64,000 nucleotides of DNA, taken from Chrysomallon squamiferum. Lineage: Eukaryota; Mollusca; Gastropoda; Neomphalida; Peltospiridae. Shown one piece after another: positions 1-10,883 of the stretch. The stretch covers positions 7,693,712 through 7,757,711 of the forward strand of contig CM022670.1 of assembly GCA_012295275.1 (NCBI GenBank). Direction: 5' to 3'. Numbering within the stretch: position 1 is the first letter of the stretch; every line of letters begins with the position of its first letter. The translations under genes and the position numbers were made by a program. The notes below the pieces were generated by a model. It was not told the DNA's origin. It saw nothing but the letters and a program-made list of their open reading frames with translations, and did no database searches.

Positions 1-1016
1 TCTGTCTGTCTCTCACAGCGTCTGTCCTTTTCTCCGTCTTTCACTTTTCTAACGCAAAATGTTAAGTAAAATAATACTCTTTAGAAATGAAGTCGGTTTT
101 ATTTGCTATTTTTGAAAAAAAAAAAATAAATTAAAAAAAACCTGTTAACTTATTTTTATTTATTTACTTTTTATTTATCCAGATTTCCAAAGATAACGCT
201 GTAAAAAATACATTACGTTAAAGTAGCGTCATTTTCCTTATTTTACTGGCAATCGTTTGTCACAGGTCACCAAGAATTGACCTCTTAATGTAAATACATA
301 TCTCGTTTCCCTTTGTATTGCAGTTAACGGATAGCTACCTATTCTATACGTCGTTCTACTCCTCTAGTTTCTCTACATTAGGTTATAATTCTTCGTTCCG
401 GATCATAGAAATGCAGTGTTATTACCCTCCACACAGAGAGAACTATATTCACGTAGTCTGTCCATGTCTATATAAAATGAATGTATTTATACATACATAT
501 ATATATAAAATGTAAGAAAAAAATTTACCACAAATATCCACACATACATACTATTTAAAATGAATCAACAACTTTAAATATTGTAGTCAAATAATGTTTT
601 ATTCTTCGTCAGTTTAAACTTTTACATGGAACAATATTACTAGTCACTAAACCATTTTAACTTTTTTTATTCAAAATATTGTACAGTAAACTGTACAGTA
701 ATTGTAAAGCCAGTACTTGACTTGGATTTAAACAGTTTGAAAAAAACAATGTTATGAATGGGAAAACACCGTTAACAAATGTGAGGAATAGAGATTAAAA
801 GGTATTCAATAAGCCTTTGTTAATTTCCCTAAAACATATATACAATACGACAAAACCTAGCTTGACCTAGCTTTAAACACACTGGTAGAAAAGAGTGTTA
901 TACATTACGATAAATCCTCATTTTCTCTAACACTTCAATATTTATATTAGCACAAAGAAACCAAACTAATAGAAAACGTCTACCTCAAAACAAAAAAAAA
1001 CAAAAAAATATGTTGA
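1..1016. repeat. LRAT-array spacer: F-type flank and S-type repeat
   Basis: No gene is seen. Bases 1-520 are nearly identical to 6194-6720, with more diverged relatives at about 16,760-17,110 and 25,010-25,370. In those copies this flank follows a decayed LRAT exon 3, so the matching relic here probably lies left of the window. Bases about 660-760 hold an S-type spacer (aaactg-cacagtaat-like core) that recurs at about 15,950, 17,420, 21,270, 23,925 and 25,670. Bases about 960-1085 belong to a flank family also found at 17,500-17,720 and, inverted, at 18,547-18,767. Confidence 0.75.
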
Positions 1017-2523
1017 TTAAAGCAATATTTTGTGAGTAAAGAAAATTAAATTTAAAAAATCGAAACATTCTAGTTTGATCAAAAACGCGTCTACACAGTC
1101 TGTCATTTTCTTCGATGCTCCTGAACTTTTAGATACCTTAGCAGATGTTTCTAATATACCGCTTACTGTCTGTGCCGTGTCCTTTACCTGTTGAAAAAAG
1201 ATTGCAATAGTATTAACGTATTTATTTACAGCAGAAACAGCTGTGTTAAATTAGAAAAAGAATACAGCAGCTTAGTTACACGTTGTATTAGTACTGATAA
1301 ACAAAACGTTTCCGGTAATCATGATAGTTAGGACAAATTAAATGCAAGACTATAACAATACATCCTGACCTTTCTAACATCCTATCTTCACATCTTGAGA
1401 CATCGCTGTAATCAACAGAACTATTTTTAATATTGAAGATGGTAATATCTACATGTTTGTACATTGTCCTATTTTCTTTTTAGTGAATTAAGCAAAATCA
1501 TTCTCCTTCAGTTATGACTGATTCTAAATGAGAACAGAGAGAAAAAATAATAATAAACCGCACAAGGAAAAACCAGTGAGAAACGTTTACGGGGTAGTTT
1601 GTGTTCCACAGCCTCGTGTGCATAGAACTTGACTCAAAGAATACAGACTGTATAATGAGACAAACTGTTACATTTAAGTCAAAAATATTGATGTAACAGA
1701 TATCTCTTCTTAAAAATATAAACAAAGTTTCTTTACAAATGTTTGTTTTGATTGTGAAATCTATCATTTAATTTAAATTACCTGTTTACTGATTTTTTCA
1801 CCGTATCTGCACCAGTTGGCAAAGTGTTCGCAGTTGTTTGTAGCAACATTGTATTCACCAAACTTTCTATTTCCAAGTTTTGATCTTGCTCTTTTAACGA
1901 TTTCTTCACTGCTGAATGGACTATACGTACAAGTAAGAAATTTAATTCTCAGTTTTAAGTGCTTTATAAATTGTTATACCTTACAGCCAGTTATAAACAT
2001 CGTTATTGCTAAATATGTACATGAAAACATTTGTGATTATTTATTCCTTTTATGTTCTGATTTCTGTTACAGATTCTTTATTAAAATAATTGATTGAATT
2101 GCGATCGTTCAAAAACACGTAAATCTGTATTACAATACTTTTAATACTTATTTGTGTATCTCTTTTAAAACTGTTCAAAAATATATGAAATAAAATAAAT
2201 TTTGACAATTACCTTTTCTTAAAGTCAATCTCGCACGATGACGATTCACCTCTGACAGTTTTATAATCTTCTTCTGTAACACTGCTGTCATTTGTTAAGT
2301 GAATGACCTTTCCATTTCCTAGAAAAAAAATATATATATACATACATACAGAGATACATACATATATACACATGTGTGCTTATGTGTGTGCTTTTTAGAG
2401 GAGAGAGATATGCGTACATACGTATAAAAAAAGAAATCGGTATAATGTAAACTTACCGACATAAACGGCAACATGTGAAAACATGTTCCGTGAAAATTTT
2501 ATTATACATCCTGGTTCTTCCAT
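1017..2523 (-). CDS. LRAT-domain acyltransferase-like protein, copy A (four exons)
   Basis: Coding exons in gene order: 2457-2523, 2213-2318, 1782-1920, 1017-1187. All have GT/AG borders and matching phases (1, 2, 0), giving 160 residues. LRAT/NlpC-P60 proteins use a Cys nucleophile to move acyl chains between lipids, usually at membranes. The N-terminal block (EPGCIIKF, then SHVAVYVG) carries His17, KVIH carries His29, and NNCEHFANWCRYG carries Cys88, the expected triad. The Asn-Asn-Cys-Glu-His plus Cys-Arg-Tyr-Gly form is closer to LRAT proper than to HRASLS/PLAAT. Gly5 is followed by Cys where the other copies have Asp. The C-terminal exon is unlike its paralogs: its last ~23 codons read through sequence that is intergenic flank elsewhere and form a hydrophobic tail that could anchor the protein. 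Exons 1-3 are firm; exon 4 rests on an acceptor plus an open frame. Confidence 0.78.
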
Positions 2524-4890
2524 TTTGGAATTTATTCTGGAATGCTTTCGAAGTTATCTCGAGAATAAAATGTATGATACACGGCTTACTTTGAGATTTT
2601 AACCAACTGAAATTCTTCCTGCTTCCTGAGAATAAAACTGAAGTGTCAAAGGTGAAAAATGACAAAGCACGAATTTCTATTAATTAATTAATTTATTTAC
2701 TTATTTATTGATTTATTTACTTATTAAACGATAATGCAAATAAAAAAGTTGAAATTAAAGTAACAACATTTTAATTTTCCATTTATGAAGTAAACGTATT
2801 TTTTTGGAAACGCGCTTAACAAGGCACAAAGGTTTGGCCCTGAATACAATTAAAGTTCTCCCTCCCCATTGATTTTGTATTGTAGTCAAATGGAAGATTA
2901 CCTACTTCTATACGTCACTGTTTAGGTATCCACGTTAGACTATATTTATAGCCCGACCCACACTAACTTTTATCTATAGATGTAGGTGTGTGTGGATATG
3001 TGTATCTATGTTTCTATGTATGTATATATGTTGTATGTGTTTATGTATTTGTATGTATATATGTGTGTCTATATATATATATATACACATACACACACAC
3101 ATACACATATATGTGTTTGTGTGTGTAACTATTTTTAGTTTTATTTTGTTTGTATTTTTGGTGTTTTTCTTGTTATTGTTTATTCGTTTTGCTGTTGTTA
3201 TCATTGTAGTTGTTGTTGTTGTTTTTTAATTGAATATTCTTTTTGTATTTTGTATATATATATAAGCACACACAGACACACATATATAGAACTGGACTTG
3301 TTAAATAATGTTTTTAATTTTCTTTTCTGTAATAACAAGAAATACTTTATGTTATTTACCCTCTTTCATTTTAATATTATAATTTCACAATTTTAACTTA
3401 TTTATATACTTTTTTCTAATAATTTATATTTCTATTTAAACTATTTGACAGTGTCTATTCAGCATGTCTAGACCAGCATACCACATAATTCAAACAAGCA
3501 TTTTATCTTTTTTTAATCATCTGTATTATAATTTGACACAGTAATCGACAAAAATAACCAGCAAATGTTCATTGTTTTAGTAAGAAGAAAACTTACAGCT
3601 GATTCCACATTATTATAAAACATAATTAACAAAACACTACACCAGTTAATATAGTTATTGTTTAATATTATTTTTGAACGTACCAAGTTTAATTTTGATT
3701 GTAGTAAAATGTCTTTTTGTTGAACATTTAGTTATGGTTTGTTGGTTGTTGATATTATTTTAATAATTTATCTTATGTTATGATTTCAGTAGATTCTCTA
3801 TAGTCATTAATGCGACCAGTTTTGTTCAGATGAACGCTGGAATTTCAATAACGTAACCTCATTTAAAAAAATGATATAAACGTAAAACGATCCCGAAAAA
3901 CGTCAATATACTAATTACTGCAGAGAAATGATTAACAGATAGATAGATAGTTACATAGATAGATAGACATATAGACAGACAAACTGACAGACAGATAGAC
4001 AGACAAACAGACAGACAAACAGACAGACATATAGATAGACAAACAGACAGGCAGATAGACAGACAGACAGATAGATAGACAGATAGATATACAGATAGAT
4101 AGACAGATAGATAGACAGATAGATAGATCTTTAACTGTTGAAATGGTTATGAATAATTGTGAGTCACACTTTCGCTCCTTCGCTTCAAATATGTCTTTAT
4201 CTCTTTATCTGTCTTATTATTTGTCATTTCATTTTCATTTAGCTTTCAAATGTTTTTAAGAATAAGACATATATTGATAAATTAGCATCATTTCTTCTTC
4301 CTCTTCTTCTTCTTCTTCTTGGCATTTATTGTATTATAATGAATGCACTCAGTGTATCTGGTAATATGTTGCTTGTCAAACCATTCGTGCGTAGCCTCTG
4401 TCGAAATGTGATATCTACAGTATATTCTAATATTAGAGATTGTATAATCTTCATGTTTGTATTTTGTCCTATTTTCTTTTTGTTGAATCAAATAAAATCT
4501 TTCTCATTCAGTAATGACTACTTCTGATCAGAAAAATTAGAAGAAAAAAAAGATAATAATAGTGTGCCAAAGAAGAGAAAAAGGAGAAAAATCAGTTGAC
4601 AAAATTTTGTATTGGTAAATAGTGAATGACAAGCGAGGTCAGTATGTGGATTTCTTTTGATAACATTCAGTGGTAACAGACTGATGATATTCGTTGATAT
4701 TTGAGGATTAACTTTGCCGTCCCCTCTTATGGACAACATTATGTACCCGACCTGTCTCAGAGAATCGAGGCATTTATGATCAGAAAAAATAATATCAGAA
4801 AACTTACCTGACATATATTTTTAAAAGTATATAAAAATTATTCAGTTTAAAGATTTTTTTCTCTCAGTTAGCTCGAATAACTCATCTGCT
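2524..4890. other. Intergenic spacer, no gene seen
   Basis: It contains the upstream flank of copy A, TG/TA microsatellite at about 2985-3120, and about 3300-3900, which is related to the DNA around the THAP transposon copies (10,500-10,880 with 12,035-12,190, and 29,130-29,500 with 30,805-30,960) but lacks the transposon. GATA/GACA repeats fill 3939-4131. From about 4400 the sequence resembles intron 3 of the LRAT genes and leads into the exon 3 relic at 4.9 kb. Short open frames here are repeat-derived. Confidence 0.7.
3939..4131. repeat. GATA/GACA simple repeat
   Basis: About 190 bp of interleaved agat, agac and acaa tetranucleotides. Confidence 0.95.
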
Positions 4891-4892
4891 TT

Positions 4893-5036
4893 CTGCTCTT
4901 TTTACCATATCTGCATCAGTCGTCAAAGTGTTCGCAGTTGTTTCAAGCAACATTGTATCTCCCAAACGTTTCTTCTTGCTCTCTTCACAATTTCTTTTTT
5001 GCTGAATGCAATACAGATATCTGAATATATTGGTTA
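4893..5036 (-). pseudogene. LRAT exon 3 relic P1
   Basis: On the minus strand this matches exon 3 of the intact LRAT copies, including the FSKKEIVKRAR-like start and the region encoding the catalytic Cys. A deletion after the Arg-Ala-Arg codons shifts the frame and a stop follows soon after. No exon 1 or 2 is found upstream; a DNA-transposon end starts at 5159 instead. This is a broken copy, not a short gene. Confidence 0.8.
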
Positions 5037-5158
5037 GAAACTTAATTATTAGTTTTATTTGTTTCATAAATTGTTATGCCTTAAAAACTAGTTACGAAAC
5101 CATGTCCATTATTATTAGTATATCTTTTACAAGAAAAGGTTGATTATTATTATATATA

Positions 5159-5660
5159 CAGTGGTACCTTGACTTACGAGTTTAATTCGTTCCGTAACCG
5201 AGCTCGTATCTCAATTTGTTAGGATATCAAATCAATTTTCCCAACTGAAATTAACTGAAATATCATTAATCAACCCCATTTTTTAAATTATTTATTTATA
5301 TATTTATTTATTTATTTAATTATTTATTTTATTTTATTTTATTTTTATTTTTATTTTTTTGAAAATGTATTTATAAATGACAAATATTTAATAAAAACAA
5401 AATAAAATACAATGTAAAGAAATAAATTGGTTTTGTAAAGTGTATTTATCTTGAAGATCAGACAACTTGTCACTGAAAATCTGGCTCGAATTGTGACTCA
5501 AACTCTGGCCAAAATGCTAGCTTACTCTGTGACTCAAACTTAGACACAAACTGTGACTAAAACTCTCGCCCTAATTCTGACTCAAGTTGTGCCTCACATT
5601 CTAGCTCAAACTGGAACTAAGATTCTGAACCTAGATCTGACTCCATTTTATTTTAAACTG
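5159..5660. mobile_element. DNA transposon fragment (pogo/Tigger-like end) and internal degenerate repeat
   Basis: After a TA-rich run, CAGTGGTACCTTGACTTACG starts at 5159, the style of terminus seen in TA-inserting Tc1/mariner-superfamily (pogo/Tigger) elements. About 5460-5645 is a degenerate minisatellite of roughly 17-20 bp built from gtgactcaaactctggc-like units, probably internal to the same element. The opposite terminus was not found, so it is truncated or rearranged. The superfamily assignment is by terminus style only. Confidence 0.5.
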
Positions 5661-6009
5661 AAACGAACATAAATTTGGCATGATATTTATAAGTCTGAGA
5701 AAACGTCTCATAATTCTGTCAATTAGTCGTCTGCTCGTTTTCATACGTCACTTGATTTGATATGTTGTTGAAATCATTACTTTTTCCTCATTCTTTAGAG
5801 ATGAAGTCAGTTTTGTTTAGTACTTGTTTAAAAACTGTTCTCCTGCATTATTTTTATTTATTTACTTATTTGTTTATTTAGATTTCGAAATGTACCCGGC
5901 AGAAAACTTATCTGACAGATATTCTTAAAAACATATAAAAATAATTCTTTAAAAATGTATAGTTTGATTTTAGAGATATTTTTTTTCTCTCTCACAGTTA
6001 GCTCAAATA

Positions 6010-6128
6010 ATTCTGCTCCTTTTACCATATAACAGCTCTAAGTGCTCACAGTTGTTTCAACCTACATTGTATTTACCAAACATTTTATGTCCAACTTTTG
6101 ATTTTGCTCTCTTCACAATTTCATTAGT
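6010..6128 (-). pseudogene. LRAT exon 3 relic P2
   Basis: The minus strand keeps the outline of LRAT exon 3: the flank ending in cacaatttc, then the region corresponding to the Cys-Glu-His block. It carries substitutions and small deletions that remove the open frame and the splice signals. The F-type flank follows at 6194, as at the window start. Confidence 0.7.
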
Positions 6129-6193
6129 TTTATTTGGTTAATTTTATTTTTGTTCTTTCTTTTTCATCTCTCTATTTTATTTTTATTTGTTCC

Positions 6194-6720
6194 TCTGTCT
6201 GTCTCTCACAGCGTCTGTCCTTTTCTCCGTCTTTCACTTTTCTAACGCAAAATGTTAAGTAAAATAATACTCTTTAGAAATGAAGTCAGTTTTATTTGCT
6301 ATTTTTGAAAAAAAAAAAAAAAAAAAACAGCAAAAAAAACCCCTGTTAACTTATTTTTATTTATTTACTTTTTATTTATCCAGATTTCTAAAGATAACGT
6401 AAAAAATACATTACATTAAAGTAGCGTCATTTTCCTCATTTTACTGGCAATCGTTTGTCACAGGTCACCAAGAACTGACCTCTTAATGTAAATACATATC
6501 TCGTTTCCCTTTGTATTGCAGTTAACGGATAGCTACCTATTCTATACGTCATTCTACTCCTCTAGTTTCTCTACATTAGGTTATAATTCTTCGCTCCGGA
6601 TCATAGAAATGCAGTGTTATTACCCTCCACACAGAGAGAGCTATATTCACGTAGTCTGTCTATGTCTATATAAAATGAATGTATTTATACATACATATAT
6701 ATATAAAATGTAACAAAAAA
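6194..6720. repeat. F-type flank, second copy of bases 1-520
   Basis: It runs parallel to the window start with only a few substitutions and a longer poly-A tract. The offset of about 6.2 kb is one period of the LRAT array. Confidence 0.9.
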
Positions 6721-7382
6721 AATATATAAATAAATGAAACAAATCATAATAAAAACATACACATAACATTTAAAATCAATCAACAACTTTAAATACTGTA
6801 GTCAACTAATGTTTTATTCAATGTCGGTTTAAACTTTTACATGACTTTTTCAAAGGATTTTAGAATTAATTCAATAAAATGTTTCGAAAGCATATATAAT
6901 TTTTTGGAATGTTTTGCTTTTGAAAACATACCTTCTAAATAGAGTTTGAAATAAATGTTTTGTAAATAAATATTTTTAAAATAGGATAACAAAATAATAA
7001 AAATATAAACGAAAGTCCAAATCACAGTGTAATAAACATTACAATGGTCGACTTTAAATCAACTCGAATCGCTAGAGATAAAATTAGAAAAGAATGCTAT
7101 ACAATACGACAAAACCTCACTGTCTACGACAATTTTATATTTACATTTTCTAACATAAAGAAACCAAATTAAATGAAAACGTCCCCCCTCCAAAAAGTGT
7201 TTTCTACTAGTATTGATAATATTTGAAACAGAACAGGTCAGTTACTAAGTTAAAAGATATAACATTTTTCTCAATTTCGTGAGCTATTTCAAAAGATAGA
7301 ACTGTTCAACTTGAAGTAGTAGTAGTAGTAGTAGTAGTAGTAACTGAAGTTATCATCACTAAGATCTTTATTATTATTATTA

Positions 7383-7429
<47 letters not shown>

Positions 7430-7764
7430 GTTATTATTATTATTATTATTATTACTGTATTACTGTTATAATTTTATCAGATTTCTTTTCTAAAATCTGT
7501 TCCCCGGACTTTGATTATTGAAAATTTAATTTTTTTAATATTTGGCTAAAAATCAGTAGCATTTAAATTCTTCCTGTTATTATATAAAAATACTACAAGC
7601 AAACAAAGGTTCAGGCAAAAAGCTAATAACTAGTTCTTCAAAATGTTGAAATAATAAAAATGTATACATATTTTCGACAAAAAGCTGGATTAGACAGACA
7701 AATAAAGAAAATTTTATCTAATTCTTTTGAAAAAACAGTGTCAAACATAAAACTGTCGATGTAA
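6721..7764. other. Spacer with ATT microsatellite, no gene seen
   Basis: AT-rich spacer between the F-type flank and copy C. An AGT run at about 7317-7342 and an ATT/GTT repeat at about 7364-7455 are the only structured parts. Confidence 0.7.
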
Positions 7765-9048
7765 TTACTGGAATGATCCTGTATTTTTGGAAGCAAAGAA
7801 TGACGACAATCCGCTTGCTGTCGCTGCAGACCCTGTTGATTGTGACGGTGCTCCTACCGCGGCAGATACAGAAGCAGCTGATCCAAATAATGCGGCTGTT
7901 TTCGCTCCCACTGCTGCTACCTGTTAAAACAACGACGGTATTAACTTATCTATTTATTGCAGTATTCATTTTGGTAAATTAAAAAAAAGACTACAGCACC
8001 TTAGTTACACGTTATATCAGTACTGGTAAATAAAAGATTTCCAACAATGACGATAGGTAGGAAAACGTAAATACGTGACTACATTAATACACACATTCCA
8101 ACATACTATCTATACATCTTGTATGATTATTTTTTAATATTAAAGACGATTATCTATATGTAGTATTTTATCCCACAGGCTCATATGCTCTGGACCTGAC
8201 TTAGAGAATAGAGACTACATAATGAGATAAAATATTACATTAAGTCAAAAATCTTGATCTAACCTGTGTACTAGTTTTCTTATCGTATCTGCACCAGTTG
8301 GCAAAGTGTTCGCAGTTGTTTGTAGCAACATCGTATGCACCAAACTTTCCCTTTCCACGTTTCGATCTTGCTCTCTTCACAATTTCTTCTTTGCTGAATG
8401 GACTGCACATACAAGTAAGAAATGTAATTGTTGGCTTTAATTGCTTCATAAATTGTTATATCTTAAAACAAGTTACAAACATCGTTATTGCTAAATATTT
8501 TACATGAAAAATTTGATTGCTGTTAGAGGTTCTTTATTCAGGTAATATATACACCGAAGTCTGATGGGATTGGACTGTTCAAAACACGGACATCTATATT
8601 AAAATACTTTTAATACTTATTTGTCTATCTTTTTTTTTTTAAATCTGTCTAAAACTCTACGATGAAACAAAATAATATTTGACAGTTACCTTTCCCTAGA
8701 ATCAACCTTATACGACGACTGACCACGAACAATTTCAAAATCTTCTTCTCTAATAATGCTGTCATTTGTCAAGTGAACAACTTTTCCATCTCCTAGGAAA
8801 CAAAAAATCACGATAAGTCATAGATACACGACAAAATGATATGTGAAGGTTATGAACAGAGATTCAGTTATTTGTATATATCTATATCCATATATACATA
8901 TACATATATATTTATGCAGTATGTATGTATGTATGTATGTATGTATGTATAAAACAGCAAACCACTATAATGTAATCTCACCAACAAACACGGCATAATG
9001 ATAAATTCTTTCGCGTTTGAATATTATTATATCTCCTGGTTCTGGCAT
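7765..9048 (-). CDS. LRAT-domain acyltransferase-like protein, copy C (four exons)
   Basis: Exons in gene order: 8982-9048, 8690-8792, 8264-8402, 7765-7920. Phases match (1, 2, 0) and the model gives 154 residues, close to the usual size of small LRAT/PLAAT proteins. It starts MPEPGDIIIF, the classic N-terminal block. His17 in HYAVFVG, His29 in KVVH and Cys87 in NNCEHFANWCRY are the expected catalytic residues. The C-terminal exon encodes about 51 residues rich in Ala, Gly and Ser, with alternating hydrophobic stretches. This is the cleanest copy in the array and a useful reference for the others. It sits at the left edge of a ~6 kb segment duplicated at 27-33 kb. The LRAT-domain call is secure; substrate and location in the cell are not shown by the sequence. 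Confidence 0.85.
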
Positions 9049-9963
9049 TGTTGATTTAAGTTGGACTATTCTCCAAGTTACCTCGTGAATGAAACGTATG
9101 ATAAACTTTGTATGTCAGCTTGTTAGTTTGAGATATTTTGACACTGAAATTGTTCCTGCTTCTAAAGAATACAACTGACATGTATGAAACCTCAACTTGA
9201 AGTGTCAAAGGTGAAAGATGACTCAGCACGAATTTCCTTTGAACTCTATTTTCTTTTATTATTTATTTATATATTTAGTTATTAAAAGATAACGCAAATA
9301 AAATATATTAAATTAAAGTAGCATCATTTTAATTTTCTGTTTATGGAGTAAAAGTATTTTCTTGGAAATCGCACTTCACAAGTCACAAAGGTTTGGCCTT
9401 GAATAAAAACAAATTTCTCGTTCCTAATTGATTTTGTATTGCGGTCAAAGGAAAATTACCTTTTTCTATACGTCACTCTATTACATACACACACAGTTGT
9501 GGGTATGTGTATGTATATTTATGTGTATGTATAAATGTCGTATGTGAGTGTGTTTGTGTTTTTGTATTTTTCTGTATATCTGTGTATATAATGTATGTAT
9601 ATATGTGTTTGTATATATATTTATATATGTATTTCTGTGAATAACTATTTTTACTTTTCTTATTGTTTTTATTACTTGTTATTCTTGCTATCTTTTTTCT
9701 TTTTGTTGTTGCATTGTTGTTATTATTAATAATATTATTATTATTATTTATTCTTATTATAGCTGCATACTAATTAATATTACATTTGAAAGCTTTCTAA
9801 CGTTTCTTAATTAAACTATTTCTTTTATATTTTTTCACGTATATGTGTGTTTGAGTTTGTGTGCACGTATACACCACACACACATAACCCGATTGTTAAA
9901 TCATGTTTTTACTTTTCTGAAATGATAAGAAAAACTTTATGTAATTTACCCTCTTTTATTTAC

Positions 9964-10096
9964 TTTTTTTTATTTTTATTTTTATTTTTATTTTTATTTT
10001 TATTTTTATTTTTATTTTTATTTTTATTTTTATTTTTATTTTTATTTTTATTTTTATTTTTATTTTTATTTTTATTTATTTTTATTTTTATTTTTT
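9964..10096. repeat. (TTTTTA)n array
   Basis: About 130 bp of TTTTTA hexamers. The equivalent point in the duplicated segment (about 28,598-28,625) has only a short T-rich stretch, so this array expanded or contracted after duplication. Confidence 0.95.
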
Positions 10097-10098
10097 AA

Positions 10099-10150
10099 TG
10101 GAGGTATTTCGCATTCCACTGCGCATGTGCCCGTTGTTGGGTAATTCGAG
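10099..10150 (+). mobile_element. Left-end fragment of the THAP transposon family
   Basis: Starts aatggaggtatttc and continues into the gcccgttgttgggtaa block, matching the left end at 10,890 and its twin at 29,564. It breaks off after about 50 bp into LRAT-array flank. A sister fragment lies at 28,625-28,680. Confidence 0.7.
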
Positions 10151-10883
10151 GACGCAGGAAAATTACCTGCTTCTATAAGTCACTCTGTTACACAGGTATT
10201 CAGGTTAAGTTATATTTATAGCCCGACACTCGTATATGAGTGTGTATGTATGTGTTTATGTATTTGTATGTATATATGTGTGTATTTATGTATGTATATG
10301 TGTGTCTACATATATATGTATGCTTTCAAATATATATGTATGTATTTCTGTGTATAACTATTTTTGCTTTTATTATATTTACATTTATTATTGTTTTTGT
10401 TATTGTTGTTATTGTTGTTATTCTTTTTCCTTCTTGTTGTTGTTTCTTTTGTATTTTGTCACGTATATACATCTATAAATACACACACACATAACGCGAT
10501 TTTTAAATAATGTTTCTAAAGTATATTTACTTTTCTGTAATGATAAAAAATACTTTATGTAATATTATAATTATTTATCACTTTTAAATTATTTATATAT
10601 CTTTTAATAACATATATTTTTATTTAAACTATTTTACAGTCTGTTTAGCGTGCCTAGACCACCTGAACACATAATTCAAACCCGTATTGTAATTTGACAC
10701 TCTTTATAAATAATGAGCGAATCTGATTTAGAATAATTAAATATTTCAGTTAGAAGAATACGTACAGTTGGTTGTACATTCTTATAAACCATAACTAACA
10801 AAACACCACAGCAGTTATTTTTTATTTTTGACATCATTTTTTAATGTACCAAGTTTAATTTCTATTTATTGAATATTCATTTT

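Larger units (their letters stand above)
9049..10883. other. Upstream spacer of copy C, repeats only
   Basis: It holds TG/TA-rich repeats, a long TTTTTA array and a short left-end fragment of the THAP transposon family at about 10,099-10,150. The same order of blocks is seen at 27.7-29.5 kb. Open frames here (for example 9847-10098) translate the repeats. Confidence 0.75.

Noticed and set aside
318-515. 65-codon frame repeated at 6516-6713
   Set aside because: Both are in the F-type spacer, which is duplicated as DNA. Conservation reflects recent duplication, and there is no domain or splice context.
9847-10098. Phe/Leu-rich 83-codon frame
   Set aside because: Translation of the TTTTTA array.
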